Shown here in pieces: positions 1 to 9,677 of a stretch of DNA of 64,000 nt. Position numbers and translations under genes: made by a program. Below the pieces are notes generated by a model. That model saw nothing but the letters and a program-made list of their open reading frames with translations. It ran no database searches and had not been told where the DNA came from. The DNA is from Leptodactylus fallax. Lineage: Eukaryota; Chordata; Amphibia; Anura; Leptodactylidae. The stretch is from NCBI GenBank assembly GCA_947044405.1, contig CAMRHE010000167.1, forward strand, positions 3,393,001-3,457,000, in the 5' to 3' direction. How positions within the stretch are numbered: the stretch's first letter is position 1; every line of letters begins with the position of its first letter.

Positions 1-941
1 CCATCTCTAGCAAGGAGTCCATCATAGAGGTAATTCACTCCATGGTCCAGAAATCCAAAACCTTGCTCTCTACACCACTGCCGAAGCCACTTGTTTACCT
101 CTAGTATTTTATTCCATCTCCTGATACCATAACCATCAACTGGGAGAATTGATGAAAATACTACCTGCGCATCCAGTTCCTTCACTTTCTTTCCTAGAAT
201 TTGAAAGTCTTTACGAATAGTTGGTAAATCATTTTTTGCCGTGTCGTTTGTACCCACATGTATCAGCAAAAATGGGTAGTTATCCTTGGAGCTGAAGAGG
301 CATGGAATCCTATCGGCCACGTCCCTAACTTTTGCTCCTGGGAGGCAGCATACTTCTCGTGCCGTTATATCTGGCCTGCAGACTGCTGCCTCTATGCCTC
401 TTAGCAGTGAGTCGCCCATAACCACTACTCTTCTTTTTTTCCTCGCTAAGCTATTTCTTGTTGCTCCCTCTTGTCTCTGGGTGACTTTTGTTCCTTCTTT
501 TGCTGATAGATTATTCTTATCATTTTCATCAGTCTGCATAAGAGTTTCATATCGGTTACCTAGCTGTGTAAGTGGTGATGGCCTTGTGATCCTTTTGCAT
601 CTCTTGGTCACCTGTATCCATTTATCTGCCTCTGTAGGTTCCCTCAAGTATTCTTCCCTTACTATATTTAGGAGGTTTGCTTCAGCCTCCACCACTGTAG
701 GCTCTCTCATACTTTCTTCCCTTACTATATTCAAGAGGCTTGCTTCTGCTTCATCAATAAAAACCTCACTTTCTTTGATGCCTCTCAACGTCTCTATTCT
801 TTCTTCCAACCTCTGCACTTTATCTTCTAAAAGGGCCACTAGTTTGCATTTCATACAGGTGAAGTTGTCTTTATGGTCAGGCAAATCTGTAAACATATAG
901 CATATGCTGCAGCTTACCATGTGAGTTTTCTCCTCTTCCAT
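1..941 (-). CDS. LINE ORF1 protein with GDSL/SGNH-type esterase domain, partial (C-terminus beyond window)
   Basis: The minus strand is open from an ATG at 941-939 to the window edge, 313 codons with no stop. Seen: a CxxC-14-CxxC cysteine pattern (C11, C14, C29, C32), a Glu/Lys-rich probable coiled coil (about 34-75), then a 21-residue segment present twice in tandem (63-bp period near 653 and 716), a basic stretch, and an esterase domain. The domain shows the Ser block GDSL (S178), a GTND block (N232-D233) and the start of an ARDG block right at the edge that should hold the acid residue. ORF1 proteins of CR1-like LINEs are known to carry such esterase domains; the cysteines would suit nucleic-acid binding. 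The frame also stays open upstream of this ATG, so the start is a choice based on the best Met before the cysteines. A host SGNH gene is less likely because of the repeat-rich 5' flank. Confidence 0.8.
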   Translation of the reverse strand, partial: MEEEKTHMVSCSICYMFTDLPDHKDNFTCMKCKLVALLEDKVQRLEERIETLRGIKESEVFIDEAEASLLNIVREESMREPTVVEAEANLLNIVREEYLREPTEADKWIQVTKRCKRITRPSPLTQLGNRYETLMQTDENDKNNLSAKEGTKVTQRQEGATRNSLARKKRRVVVMGDSLLRGIEAAVCRPDITAREVCCLPGAKVRDVADRIPCLFSSKDNYPFLLIHVGTNDTAKNDLPTIRKDFQILGKKVKELDAQVVFSSILPVDGYGIRRWNKILEVNKWLRQWCREQGFGFLDHGVNYLYDGLLARD

Positions 942-1614
942 ATTCCTCTCTTCTGGCCGTGCTGGGCCGCTACTCACCGCCGTGAAGCTCTCTCCTGGCC
1001 CCACTGTTCTGGTCTGGGTGTCCGTGGCTCCTTCCCTTGTAGGCCGCACTGGGCCGCTGCCGCTGTTCACCGCTGTGCTGCCGCCCGGCAGTAAGCCTGC
1101 AGCTCTCTCCTGGCCGCACTGGGCCGCTGCCGCTGTTCACCGCTGTGCTGCCGCCCGGCAGTAAGCCGGCAGCTCTCTCCTGGCCGCACTGGGCCGCTGC
1201 CGCTGTTCACCGCTGTGCTGCCGCCCGGCAGTAAGCCGGCAGCTCTCTCCTGGCCGCACTGGGCCGCTGCCGCTGTTCACCGCTGTGCTGCCGCCCGGCA
1301 GTAAGCCGGCAGCTCTCTCCTGGCCGCACTGGGCCGCTGCCGCTGTTCACCGCTGTGCTGCCGCCCGGCAGTAAGCCGGCAGCTCTCTCCTGGCCGCACT
1401 GGGCCGCTGCCGCTGTTCACCGCTGTGCTGCCGCCCGGCAGTAAGCCGGCAGCTCTCTCCTGGCCGCACTGGGCCGCTGCCGCTGTGCAAGCCCCTCCGC
1501 ACGCTGCTCACAGCTGTCTCTTCCCGCTCACGTGACTCCCGCCTCCCCCCCGGACACGGTTGGGTCCCAATATAAAACCCCCCCCCCCAAAAGACTTTGT
1601 TCATGTGATGCATT
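942..1614 (-). promoter_or_regulatory. Putative 5' UTR/promoter region of the LINE
   Basis: GC-rich sequence directly upstream of ORF1 on the minus strand. It holds the 70-bp monomer array, an E-box-like CACGTG near 1530 and, at its distal end, a TATA-like stretch (TTTATATTG on the minus strand, about 1570) next to a poly-C/G run. LINE 5' UTRs built of tandem promoter monomers are known from mouse L1; that this array acts the same way is inference. Confidence 0.45.
1043..1486 (-). repeat. 70-bp GC-rich tandem array (about 6 monomers)
   Basis: The motif CGCTGTGCTGCCGCCCGGCA recurs at 1071, 1141, 1211, 1281, 1351 and 1421, an exact 70-bp period with almost no divergence between monomers. A degenerate partial unit lies near 989. 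Seventy is not a multiple of three, so open frames through the array are unlikely to be coding. It sits immediately 5' of the LINE ORF1. Confidence 0.9.
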
Positions 1615-2235
1615 TTTTATGAAGAAACGGATACATTTTTATTTTTAAAAAAAAAAACACATGCGGTTTTTGAAACCCTCAAATGTGTTTTTAAAAATCA
1701 CATGTATTTTTCAAGAAAACACTTGCAGATTTCCGGTTTTGGGGAAAAAATGCTCTGTGTGAAAAAAAAAAAAAAAAAAAAGTTTGGCTGACTAATCACT
1801 GCTGTGAACATCTAGTAGATGTGTGCAGCGGGTAATGGCTTCTCAGGTGATTAAGACCAGCCCCTACCTCTTCCTGGCTGCTCTGGCAGTCAATAAAGTT
1901 CATACTAGTGCCAATATCATCAGTAATGACATCACATTCATGATGGGCGTGGCTAACCACTGAAGTCATGTGCATAATGGACAGCACATGATCAGGACCA
2001 GTAAGGAAGTGATTGTAACAGGGACGGTGTTTGAAAATACTGAGGAAGGAAACTCCTTTTAAAGCTACTTGATAACATTCATAATACTTAGTAGTCTGAA
2101 GCATTATTGCCATTCAGTGTTATGGCCTTCTAGACTAGTGTATCGGGCATCCTCCCTTTACTATTTATTTAGTACAGGTTTGGTTATAACTGGATTTAAC
2201 CCAGATTCTCCAAAATTTGACCCGAACCCAAAACC
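1615..2235. other. AT-rich spacer, no gene recognised
   Basis: 1615-1790 has alternating A/T runs ending in a poly-A of about 20; it may be a decayed MITE or retroelement tail. 1796-2235 looks like unique or old repeat sequence with no convincing coding signal. Confidence 0.4.
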
Positions 2236-2345
2236 TAAAACTATTATACTCTGGGGTCTCCTCAGACTCCAGTGTTTAGCAAGTGGAGAACCAGAGGAGG
2301 ATGAGTAAAAATAACGTATATTTATATTCACCATGCCTCACCTCT
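2236..2345. mobile_element. Fragment of hAT-like non-autonomous element
   Basis: Contains the ACTATTATACTCTGGGGTCT core followed by its near-complement and, further on, the CTCACCTCTCCTGGG segment. Both occur again inside the hAT-like elements near 21.7, 22.7 and 23.0 kb. Ends were not found. Confidence 0.45.
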
Positions 2346-2789
2346 CCTGGGTGTTGGCATGAAACAAACTGGAGGAATGAACCTTACGAATATTCATCGA
2401 AATGAAACTTGCGACCCATGTCTATTTATGAAAAGTTATTTTATAATTGGAGGTACTCTTAAAATACAACTTGGTAGTGGTTAAACTAAGCCACAAACCA
2501 GCCATCACTCACGATTGTTTTATGGCGTTTATAACTGAGACCATTAATTTGCATGGTCCATAGCCTTGCTTGCTCTGAAGATAATGGAAGCCATTCATAA
2601 TTCTCAAAAAAAAAAAAATAAAATCCTCACTGAAGTAAAGTACTGCTTTTGGCTCTGTTAAGTCTTCCCCCAGGAGTTAATACTCAATGGAAACTGTTTG
2701 AAGATTTGTCCAGTATTTTCCCAGGCTCATTTCATAATTTTTTTTGTTAATAATTTTAAAGAGGAGCTTTCATCTCCTCTGACTTTTTG
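2346..2789. other. No feature recognised
   Basis: AT-rich sequence with short homopolymers. No open frame, splice pattern or repeat terminus that I can support. Confidence 0.4.
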
Positions 2790-2793
2790 TTAA

Positions 2794-3653
2794 CCCCTTC
2801 CCACTCTTTGCCGTACTATTATGTCATGCTGAGCATATAGATAACACTCAGCTGCATAATAGTACAGCACTCTAATGCCGCAGACACAGGATCTGTGCCT
2901 GTGGCATTGCTTCCAGGTCTTGACTGTAATACACAGCCGAGACCCGGGACTAGCTGTCGTAGTCAGAAAAGACTCTTGCAGCTTAACCACTCAGAGCAAC
3001 TGCCTTTCCCTATTACACATAGGGAGCCCATGTGTAAAGTATTGCAGTACATTGCACTGGGGATTAGCAGATCCCTGGTTGAAGTCCCCTTGTGGGACAG
3101 TAAAATAATAAAGTTGAAGAAAAACACCTTTTAATTTAAAACACACATAATGTAAACAAAATAAAGTAAACAAACATGTTAATTATCCCCATGTGCAATA
3201 AACAGCGATCAAAAACTCATACATACCAAACATTGGTACCAATAGAAACTACAACTTGCCCAGAAAATAAGGAGCCCTTGCATATCTCCATCAACTAAGC
3301 AATAAAAAGTTATAGGAAGAAAATGGTGACCCTTATAAAGTTGCCATGTCATTTTTAATGGAATGAACGTCCTAGAAACAAAATGCAAAAAAAATTCTAG
3401 AATTGTGTGTCTTTTTTTTTTTTTTTTTTTTCCTCATGGACCATGCAAAAACATTAATAAAAGCTAATAAAAACATTATATGTACCCCAAAATGGTGCCA
3501 AATGAAAGCACAACTCGTCACACACAGAATAAGCCCTCAGTTAGTTATGTCAACCAGTCAAATAAAAAAATGTATGAATTTTGGAAGGCGGAGAAAGAAA
3601 ATATGAAAAGTTGCCAGGCATTAACGTACAAACTACCCTGCATCCTTAAAGGG
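2794..3653. mobile_element. TTAA-flanked non-autonomous element (piggyBac-like MITE)
   Basis: Flanked by TTAA at 2790-2793 and 3654-3657, with CCCCTTCCC at one end and CTTAAAGGG at the other, as expected of a decayed CCCCTTAA-type inverted repeat. Its internal sequence (about 2800-3250) matches the region 51.7-52.5 kb in reverse orientation. No transposase frame. TTAA duplications with C/G-run termini fit piggyBac; the autonomous partner is not in this window. Confidence 0.55.
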
Positions 3654-3657
3654 TTAA

Positions 3658-4320
3658 TACACACATACAGTAGTGCTGCTGTGCTAAAACCACAGCAATT
3701 ATTTTTCTGTGTGGCTTGCCTGGTTCCAAAAATATTGGTGCTGCTACTTTTGGCTACTGATAGAAGTGTAAATGTCAAGTGGGCAGTCCTTCACTGCCCA
3801 GCGTCATTCTATCTGTAGCTGAAAGTAATGGCACTGATTATCTTTGGAACCAAAAATAACAGTGGTGGATTTAGAACAGTGGCGCCAGTCTATCGGTATT
3901 TAAAACTCCAAGTCAGAGGAGATGACAGATCCTTTTTAACTACTTCATCACTGATAATCAAAAAATTTAAATCAAGGATCCATAGAAGTAATATGATGTT
4001 TATAAGGTAACATTCAGTATAACTACATGCCATCCACCTTCTATTTCGCTCTTGTTATGTAATATGAAAAAGAGATTAATTCATAAAAAAATGGATCAAG
4101 TTGTGTTAACTGAAAGTGGGGAGCCTTTCCCTCAACATTATGTGCCATTGAAGATGCAGTGAAAAATTTCTCTTGAGAAGAGAGGTCTAAAGATGAAAAC
4201 GAAAGAATACATGAGTCTCTAAAAAAAAACAAAAACTTTTTTTTTATACAAGGTGCTCTCATATGTGTAGTCAAAAATACCCCTTTATATAATTTGTCTG
4301 TATTTTGTATTTATTTTTAG
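3658..4320. other. Probable intron sequence upstream of terminal exon
   Basis: No coding signal. The last 35 bases are pyrimidine-rich and end in TTTATTTTTAG at 4320, a good 3' splice acceptor for the exon that follows. The GTGGCGCCAG near 3880 is too little to call a hAT end. Confidence 0.35.
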
Positions 4321-4428
4321 TGGGACTTTGAAGATTTAGATGAGAATTGGAATCCTGATTCTGACTTTCCAAGTATCCAACCAAATGACAGCTCTGTCTT
4401 AAAAGCCATCAATGTCAATCTTGAATAA
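4321..4428 (+). CDS. 3' terminal coding exon of an unidentified host gene
   Basis: Straight after the acceptor AG at 4319-4320 the sequence reads 35 codons in phase 0 and stops at TAA 4426-4428. The peptide starts WDFEDLDENWNPDSDF and ends KAINVNLE; it is acidic at first, with aromatic residues spaced among Asp/Glu, and low in the K/N/stop bias of the surrounding AT-rich DNA. About 500 bp of apparently unique sequence with an ATTAAA signal follows, as expected of a last exon. I do not recognise the protein. Earlier exons should lie to the left, perhaps outside the window, since none is visible in 942-4320. A chance open frame is possible because the exon is short. Confidence 0.5.
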   Translation, partial: WDFEDLDENWNPDSDFPSIQPNDSSVLKAINVNLE

Positions 4429-4930
4429 CTGTTCCCGTCTACCATCTGGCCAAGTTTCAAAAACCTTGAGTCCACTACAAGCTATAAGAACATACAATCT
4501 GCAGACCTGATAAAAATAGAACAGGGGTGAAGAAAAAATGTTTGTTGACTTTACATCACAAAAGGGATGTTTAGACTTCATTCCCTAAGTAAATCATTGA
4601 CTTTTAAAATAACTGTGTAGACAAGTTCCGGGAGGACAAATTCAGGAATTCTTTAGGAAAAAGCTGCTTTTTGTGGTCCAATACCTGGCACCCCATGTTA
4701 TCCATCATCAGCTGCTTCTATTCCATGGTGTTGAACATTGTCTCTTTCAGGAGAATAGTTATCATATTCCACATTCTACTTCTACATGTTTTCTATGTGT
4801 TTTTTTATAGAGGTAGACTATTTATACTTTTCAAGACATTTTTTCAGAATGTGAATTTTGCCTGTATGCTTTGTGTATAATCAAATTCCTAAAATTTGGA
4901 AAATTAAATTTTTAATTACTGTATATATGT
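4429..4930 (+). other. Probable 3' UTR of the host gene
   Basis: Unique-looking AT-rich sequence between the stop codon and a candidate ATTAAA poly(A) signal. No repeat termini are seen within it. Confidence 0.4.
4903..4908 (+). terminator. Candidate poly(A) signal ATTAAA
   Basis: ATTAAA followed 30-60 bases later by a GT-rich stretch (TTCCGTGGCGTTTGATGTC), the usual arrangement for cleavage and polyadenylation about 20 bases downstream of the signal. Confidence 0.4.
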
Positions 4931-5230
4931 AATTTTTTTTTGCTTCCGTGGCGTTTGATGTCTTATTCACTTTTCATTCCATTTGTGTCTTCAACTGCAT
5001 AACCCTGCATAAAATGTTTCAAAATCCAGACCTGACTAAGGCCGGTTACAGATGATCGTGCCGCAACCAGCCTGCTGTGATTTCAAAGCACGGGCTTCAC
5101 ACATAATTGGGCCTTTTAGACATTTTTTTTTCTTATAGCTATTACTTTGTATTATGTGCTAAAGTATTGGTGAATGTAAGTGTGATTAAAGCAGAAAAAT
5201 ACAGCTATGTATAATGACCGATTTGTATTA
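4931..5230. other. Intergenic, possible half of a GGTTACA-type MITE
   Basis: 5038-5110 begins like one arm of the small inverted-repeat elements common in this window, but no second arm was found. Confidence 0.3.
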
Positions 5231-5243
5231 GTATATGTCAAGG

Positions 5244-5760
5244 CTACAAAAGAAAAAGAGAGGGGCACTCCCTAGTGCAGAAATCACAGGAACACATACA
5301 AATATGAACAGACACCAACTTGCTAGGTTAGGTCTCACCTAACCTGCAAAGGGAGATACAACTCTGATAATGAGCCTCAGTAAACTCTCCTGGGTAGTGT
5401 CGGTCTGGTTCCTGTGTGAAGGTGGCTGCTGCTCGTGGTCCACGGTTAATTAACCATGGGAAAATATACTGTAATATATATCAAAATAAAGAGAGAAAAA
5501 AAGGACCTTAAAGCAAGCGCTGCCAAAATATAATTTATTTAAAAGAAAACTATTGACATAAAAATATAAAATGGCAACACATTTCAGCAGAAGAACTACT
5601 GCCTTTCTCAAGCCATTGAGAAAGGCAGTAGATCTTCTTCCGAAACGCGTTGCCATTTTATCTTTTTGTAAATTTTGGGGGTTTTTTTGTTTTGTTTTTT
5701 AATAAATTGTATTTTGGCAGTGCTTGTTTTAAGGTCCTTTTTTTCTTTATTTTGATATTC
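5244..5760. mobile_element. 517-bp insertion with 13-bp target duplication and inverted hammerhead-like halves
   Basis: The 13-mer GTATATGTCAAGG stands at 5231-5243 and again at 5761-5773, directly flanking the segment. Inside, 5478-5610 and 5617-5758 are imperfect inverted repeats of each other, both containing a GAAACGCGTTGCCAT or GAAATGTGTTGCCAT motif and a TTGAGAAAGGCAG motif. A target duplication of this length points to target-primed retrotransposition rather than a Tc1, hAT or piggyBac event. With the hammerhead-like core, a Penelope-like or retrozyme origin is my preferred reading. No reverse transcriptase frame is present. Confidence 0.65.
5571..5616 (-). ncRNA. Degenerate hammerhead-ribozyme-like motif
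   Basis: Minus strand: closing stem ATGGC/GCCAT, a core reading TTGAGAA where CTGANGA is expected, helix II GGCAG/CTGCT, then GAAA, TGTG and TT before the 3' strand of the closing stem. The core changes suggest an inactive copy. Confidence 0.35.
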
Positions 5761-5773
5761 GTATATGTCAAGG

Positions 5774-6229
5774 ATTTAACTTTTTTGAGTAGGGTGTGCA
5801 GATGTAATAGAACTTCACAGTGACGAAGAAGCGTGCATGTGTTCATAGTAGACAGAGGAGTAATCTGCTGACAGACACTACTTGCAGTTGTTTTTCTCTC
5901 GTGAGAACAAAGGGCTGGGCACCCTCCCATAGTTTACTGAATTGAATCACTTGTACATGTTGTTTTTCACATACCAATGCTCTGCCTGAACAAAGTAATA
6001 GCTGTTATGATATGGAAACCTTATGTTGATGTACACAGTTTATGAAGAACTAAGAAGGTTTATGAGGAAAGTGTAAAGAATATGTGTATTGTTTATGGAA
6101 GTTCTCAGTACTATATTACAGTATAGTTATTTGAAATGATTTTCACTTATGAACCCAAATACAGCCTGGTAATAACAACCTATAGCTTTTATTTGGGAAA
6201 ATAAACTGTAATAGTCCACAGTGCACATG
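5774..6229. other. No feature recognised
   Basis: AT-rich sequence between two insertions with no coding or repeat signature that I can support. Confidence 0.4.
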
Positions 6230-7499
6230 TACAGTGCCTTGCGAAAGTATTCTGCCCTCTTGAACTTTTCAACCTTTTGCCACATTTCAGGCTTCAAACA
6301 TAAAGATATAAAATTTTAATTTTTTGGTGGAGAATCAACAACAAGTGGGACACAATTGTGAAGTGGAATGAAATTTATTGGATATTTTAAACTTTTGTAA
6401 AAAATAAAAAACTGAAAAATGGGGCGTGCCAAATTATTTGGCCCCCTTAAGTTAATACTTTGTAGCACCACCTTTAGCTGCGATTACAGCTGCAAGTCGC
6501 TTGGGGTATGTCTCTATCAGTTTTGCACATCGAGAGACTGAAATTCTTTCCCATTCTTCCTTGGAAAACAGCTCGAGCTCAGTGAGGTTGGATGGAGAGC
6601 GTTTGTGAACAGCAGTTTTCAGCTCTTTCCACAGATTCTCGATTGGATTCAGGTCTGGACTTTGACTTGGCCATTCTAACACCTGGATACGTTTATTTGT
6701 GAACCATTCCATTGTAGATTTTGCTTTATGTTTGAGATCATTGTCTTGTTGGAAGATAAATCTCCGTCCCAGTCTCAGGTCTTTTGCAAACTCCAACAGG
6801 TTTTCTTCCAGAATGGTCCTGTATTTGGCTCCATCCATCTTCCAATCAATTTTAACCATCTTCCCTGTCTCTGCTGAAGAAAAGCAGGCCCAAACCATGA
6901 TGCTGCCACCACCATGTTTGACAGTGGGGATGATGTGTTCAGGGTGATGAGCTGTGTTGCTTTTACGCCAAACATATCATTTTGCATTGTGGCCAAAAAG
7001 TTCGATTTTGGTTTCATCTGACCAGAGCACCTTCTTCCACATGTTTGGTGTGTCTCCCAGGTGGCTTGTGGCAAACTTTAAACGAGACTTTTTATGGATA
7101 TCTTTGAGAAATGGCTTTCTTCTTGCCACTCTTTCATAAAGGCCAGATTTGTGCAGTGTACGACTGATTGTTGTCCTATGGACAGACTCTCCCACCTCAG
7201 CTGTAGATCTCTGCAGTTCATACAGAGTGATCATGGGCCTCTTGGCTGCATCTCTGATCAGTCTTCTTCTTGTTTGAGATGAAAGTTTAGAGCAGGGGTC
7301 CCCAAACTTTTTACACAGGGGGCCAGTTCACTGTCCCTCAGACCGTTGGAGGGCCGGACTATAAGAAAAACTATGAAAATCCCTATGCACACTACACGTA
7401 TCTCATTTTAAAGTAAAATAAAAAGGGAACAAATACAACATTCAAAATAAAGAAATAGTAAATTTAAGTCAACAAACTCACCATTATTTCAATTCCAGC

Positions 7500-7870
7500 A
7501 CTCTGCCCCCATATAAGTCCAGCTCTCTCCCCCATATAGGTCCCATGCAGTCTCCCTCATATAGGGCCAGCTCTTTCCCCCATATAGGTCCCATGCCCCC
7601 GCATATAGGTCCCATGCTCTTTCCCCCATATAGGTCCCATGCAGTCTCCCCCATATAGGTCCCATGCAGTCTCCCTCATCTAGGGCCAGCTCTTTCCCCC
7701 ATATAGGTCCCATGCCCCCCCATATAGGTCCCATGCTCTTCCCCCATATAGGTCCCATGCAGTCTTCCCCATATAGGTCCCATGCAGTCTCCCTCATATA
7801 GGGCCAGCTCTTTCCCCCATATAGGTCCCATGCCCCCCCCCATATAGGTCCCATGCTCTCCCCCATATAG
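7500..7870. repeat. Internal tandem repeat of the hAT element
   Basis: Repeats of CCCCATATAGGTCCCATGC alternating with variants such as CATATAGGGCCAGCTCT. There is a basic unit near 27-32 bp and a higher-order block of about 130 bp. The open frame on the minus strand through it is a consequence of the repeat. Confidence 0.8.
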
Positions 7871-8040
7871 ATCCAGCTCTCTGATTCCCCTCCATGCCCA
7901 GTAAAAAAAAAAAGTGAAAATATACTTTACCTAGCACTGCAGCCGCTCCCGCGCTGTGGTCCCGGCTCCTCTGTCTTCGGCTGTAAGGCCTAGATGAGCA
8001 CGTCGTGCGTCATGACGTGATCATTCTAGGTCCGGGCGAC

Positions 8041-8290
8041 GAGCGTCTACACAAGAACGAGACTTCCCGTGTAGCGCTCGGTGGGTTATTTCAATTGTAA
8101 GCGCCTGTGCCCTCACAATTGAAATAACAAAAGGAAATTGCGACGCGGGCCGGGTGCGGATGACGAGCACCGAGCGTCTACACAGGAACGAGACTTCCCG
8201 TGTAGCGCTCGGCGGGTTATTCCAATTGTAAGCGCCTGTGCGCTCACAATTGAAATAACACAAGGAAATTGCGACGCAGGCCGGGTAAAT
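8041..8290. repeat. 131-bp direct duplication
   Basis: GAGCGTCTACACAAGAACGA at 8041 recurs with minor changes at 8172; the duplication runs through the GCGACGCGGGCCGGGT segment. Each unit also contains an internal inverted repeat (TTTCAATTGTAAGCGC / CACAATTGAAATAAC). Confidence 0.8.
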
Positions 8291-8920
8291 GGCCTCCGGG
8301 GGCCGGATGTGGCCCGCGGGCCGTAGTTTGGGGACCACTGGTTTAGAGGGACGGCCGGGTCTTGGGAGATCTGCAGTGGTCTGATACTCCTTCCATTTCA
8401 ATATGATAGCTTGCACAGTGCTCCAAGGGATGTTTAAAGTTTGGGAAATGTTTTTGTATCCAAATCCGGCTTTAAACTTCTCCACAACAGTATCACGGAC
8501 CTGCCTGGTGTGTTCCTTGGTCTTCATGATGCTCTCTGCGCTTTAAACAGAACCCTGAGACTATCACAGAGCAGGTGCATTTATACAGAGACTTGATTAC
8601 ACACAGGTGGATTATATTTATCATCATCAGTCATTTAGGACAACATTGGATCATTCAGAGATCCTCACTGAACTTCTGGAGTGAGTTTGCTGCACTGAAA
8701 GTAAAGGGGCCGAATAATATTGCACGCCCCACTTTTCAGTTTTTTATTTTTTACAAAAGTTTAAAATAACCAATAAATTTCGTTCCACTTCACAATTGTG
8801 TCCCACTTGTTGTTGATTCTTCACCAAAAAATTTAAATTTACATCTTTATGTTTGAAGCCTGAAATGTGGCAAAAGGTTGAAAAGTTCAAGGGGGCCGGA
8901 TCCTTTTGCAAGGCACTGTA

Positions 8921-9673
8921 GCATGACTCTGTTTTCCCAGTTACCCTAGTCTATTCTAGTACCCTGCCTTGTCTGTTTCTTGTGGTTTTTGCTTTGTTCT
9001 TGTGTTTTATTTTAGTCCAGTCTTAGCCTTGTAGTTTTTGTTTGTAGTTGTAGCTCTCGGTAACTGACTTGGCTATGTTTAGTAATTATTCATCTTGTAC
9101 ATTTTACTGTAGGTCAGTATTGCAGAATGTCACCACGATCACCTGTTTGTGCCTGTCATGTATTGTTGTGTAACCAATTTCTCTGCATTTCTAGTTACCT
9201 GCAGTGTTTGTTGCATACCTCATATTATTGCTTATCTGACTGCCCTGGTGTTATGTCATTCACCCATACTGTAAATCCTGGCGGTATCTGAGTATCTGAA
9301 GAAACTGTTAGTACCTGGAAAAGGCAATTGCTATAGATTAAGTCCAGTTTAGCTGTCTAGTATTCAGTCAATATCATATACTTTCACTCATGTTAGTGAC
9401 CCTGCATCTTCAGGGAATGGAGTGTTTCAGTTATCTATCCGTAGCCAGTCTCAGGATTCTGGTGACCTCTGTACAACTTGACCTTAAGGAATCTTTCTAA
9501 TGCCTAGTTTATAACACACTTACTAAGAACCTCTCTGCCAATGATCTACTGCATTCTTTATCATCTGGCTCATTTCCATTGCAATCTTTAGAAATACTGC
9601 TCATAAAGGTAGCAAATTATTTACCCATATTCATCCAACGCCATTTCCTTCATTTTTATTCTCTCCTTTCTGC
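8921..9673. other. No feature recognised
   Basis: T-rich low-complexity stretches (8930-9060) and apparently unique sequence. No exon or repeat terminus that I can support. Confidence 0.35.
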
Positions 9674-9677
9674 TTAA

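Larger units (their letters stand above)
7293..8340. mobile_element. hAT-family non-autonomous element inside the Tc1 transposase gene
   Basis: Ends CAGGGGTCCCCAAACT and AGTTTGGGGACCACTG form an inverted repeat with one mismatch. GTTTAGAG at 7285-7292 is repeated exactly at 8341-8348, an 8-bp target duplication. The sister Tc1 copies carry the uninterrupted site (GATGAAAGTTTAGAGGGACGG) near 43720 and 61810. Inside are a VNTR-like array and a segment of about 131 bp present twice (from 8041 and from 8172). No transposase frame, so mobilisation must have been in trans. Confidence 0.93.
6452..8527 (-). pseudogene. Tc1 transposase, broken by a hAT insertion and one nonsense codon
   Basis: Starts MKTKEHTRQV at 8527 and ends KGGATKY at 6452. 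The N-terminal part (8527-8349) has the helix-turn-helix region and the GRPSK hinge. It is cut after about 60 codons by the hAT element. The frame resumes at 7284 (TRRRLIRDAAKRP), passes the first catalytic Asp (WSDETKIELFG), then meets a TGA at 6977-6979 where sister copies have an Arg codon. Downstream the same frame is intact through the second Asp (QQDND) and the Glu ([11 protein letters not shown]). Without the insertion and the stop the frame would be about the usual 340 codons of a DD34E Tc1 transposase. It cannot make a functional protein now. Confidence 0.9.
6232..8918 (-). mobile_element. Tc1-like transposon, copy 1 (interrupted by a hAT element)
   Basis: TA target duplication at 6230-6231 and 8919-8920. 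Ends read CAGTGCCTTGCGAAAGTATTC on the left and the decayed complement on the right, extending into longer inverted repeats. Without the 1,048-bp hAT insertion and its 8-bp duplication the element is about 1,631 bp, a normal Tc1 size. It belongs to the same family as the elements at 42673-44286 and 60765-62396. Confidence 0.9.

Noticed and set aside
286..900. 204-codon plus-strand open frame
   Set aside because: It is antisense to the LINE ORF1, which has recognisable domains.
1347..1613. Minus-strand open frame through the 70-bp array
   Set aside because: The monomer length is not a multiple of three and the sequence is a tandem array.
3020..3100. Possible tRNA-like sequence (GGTTGAAGTCCCC)
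   Set aside because: No A box or cloverleaf; the segment belongs to the TTAA element and recurs in its relatives.
7489..7866. Repetitive protein-like frame (MGPIWG repeats)
   Set aside because: Translation of a VNTR in a non-autonomous hAT element.
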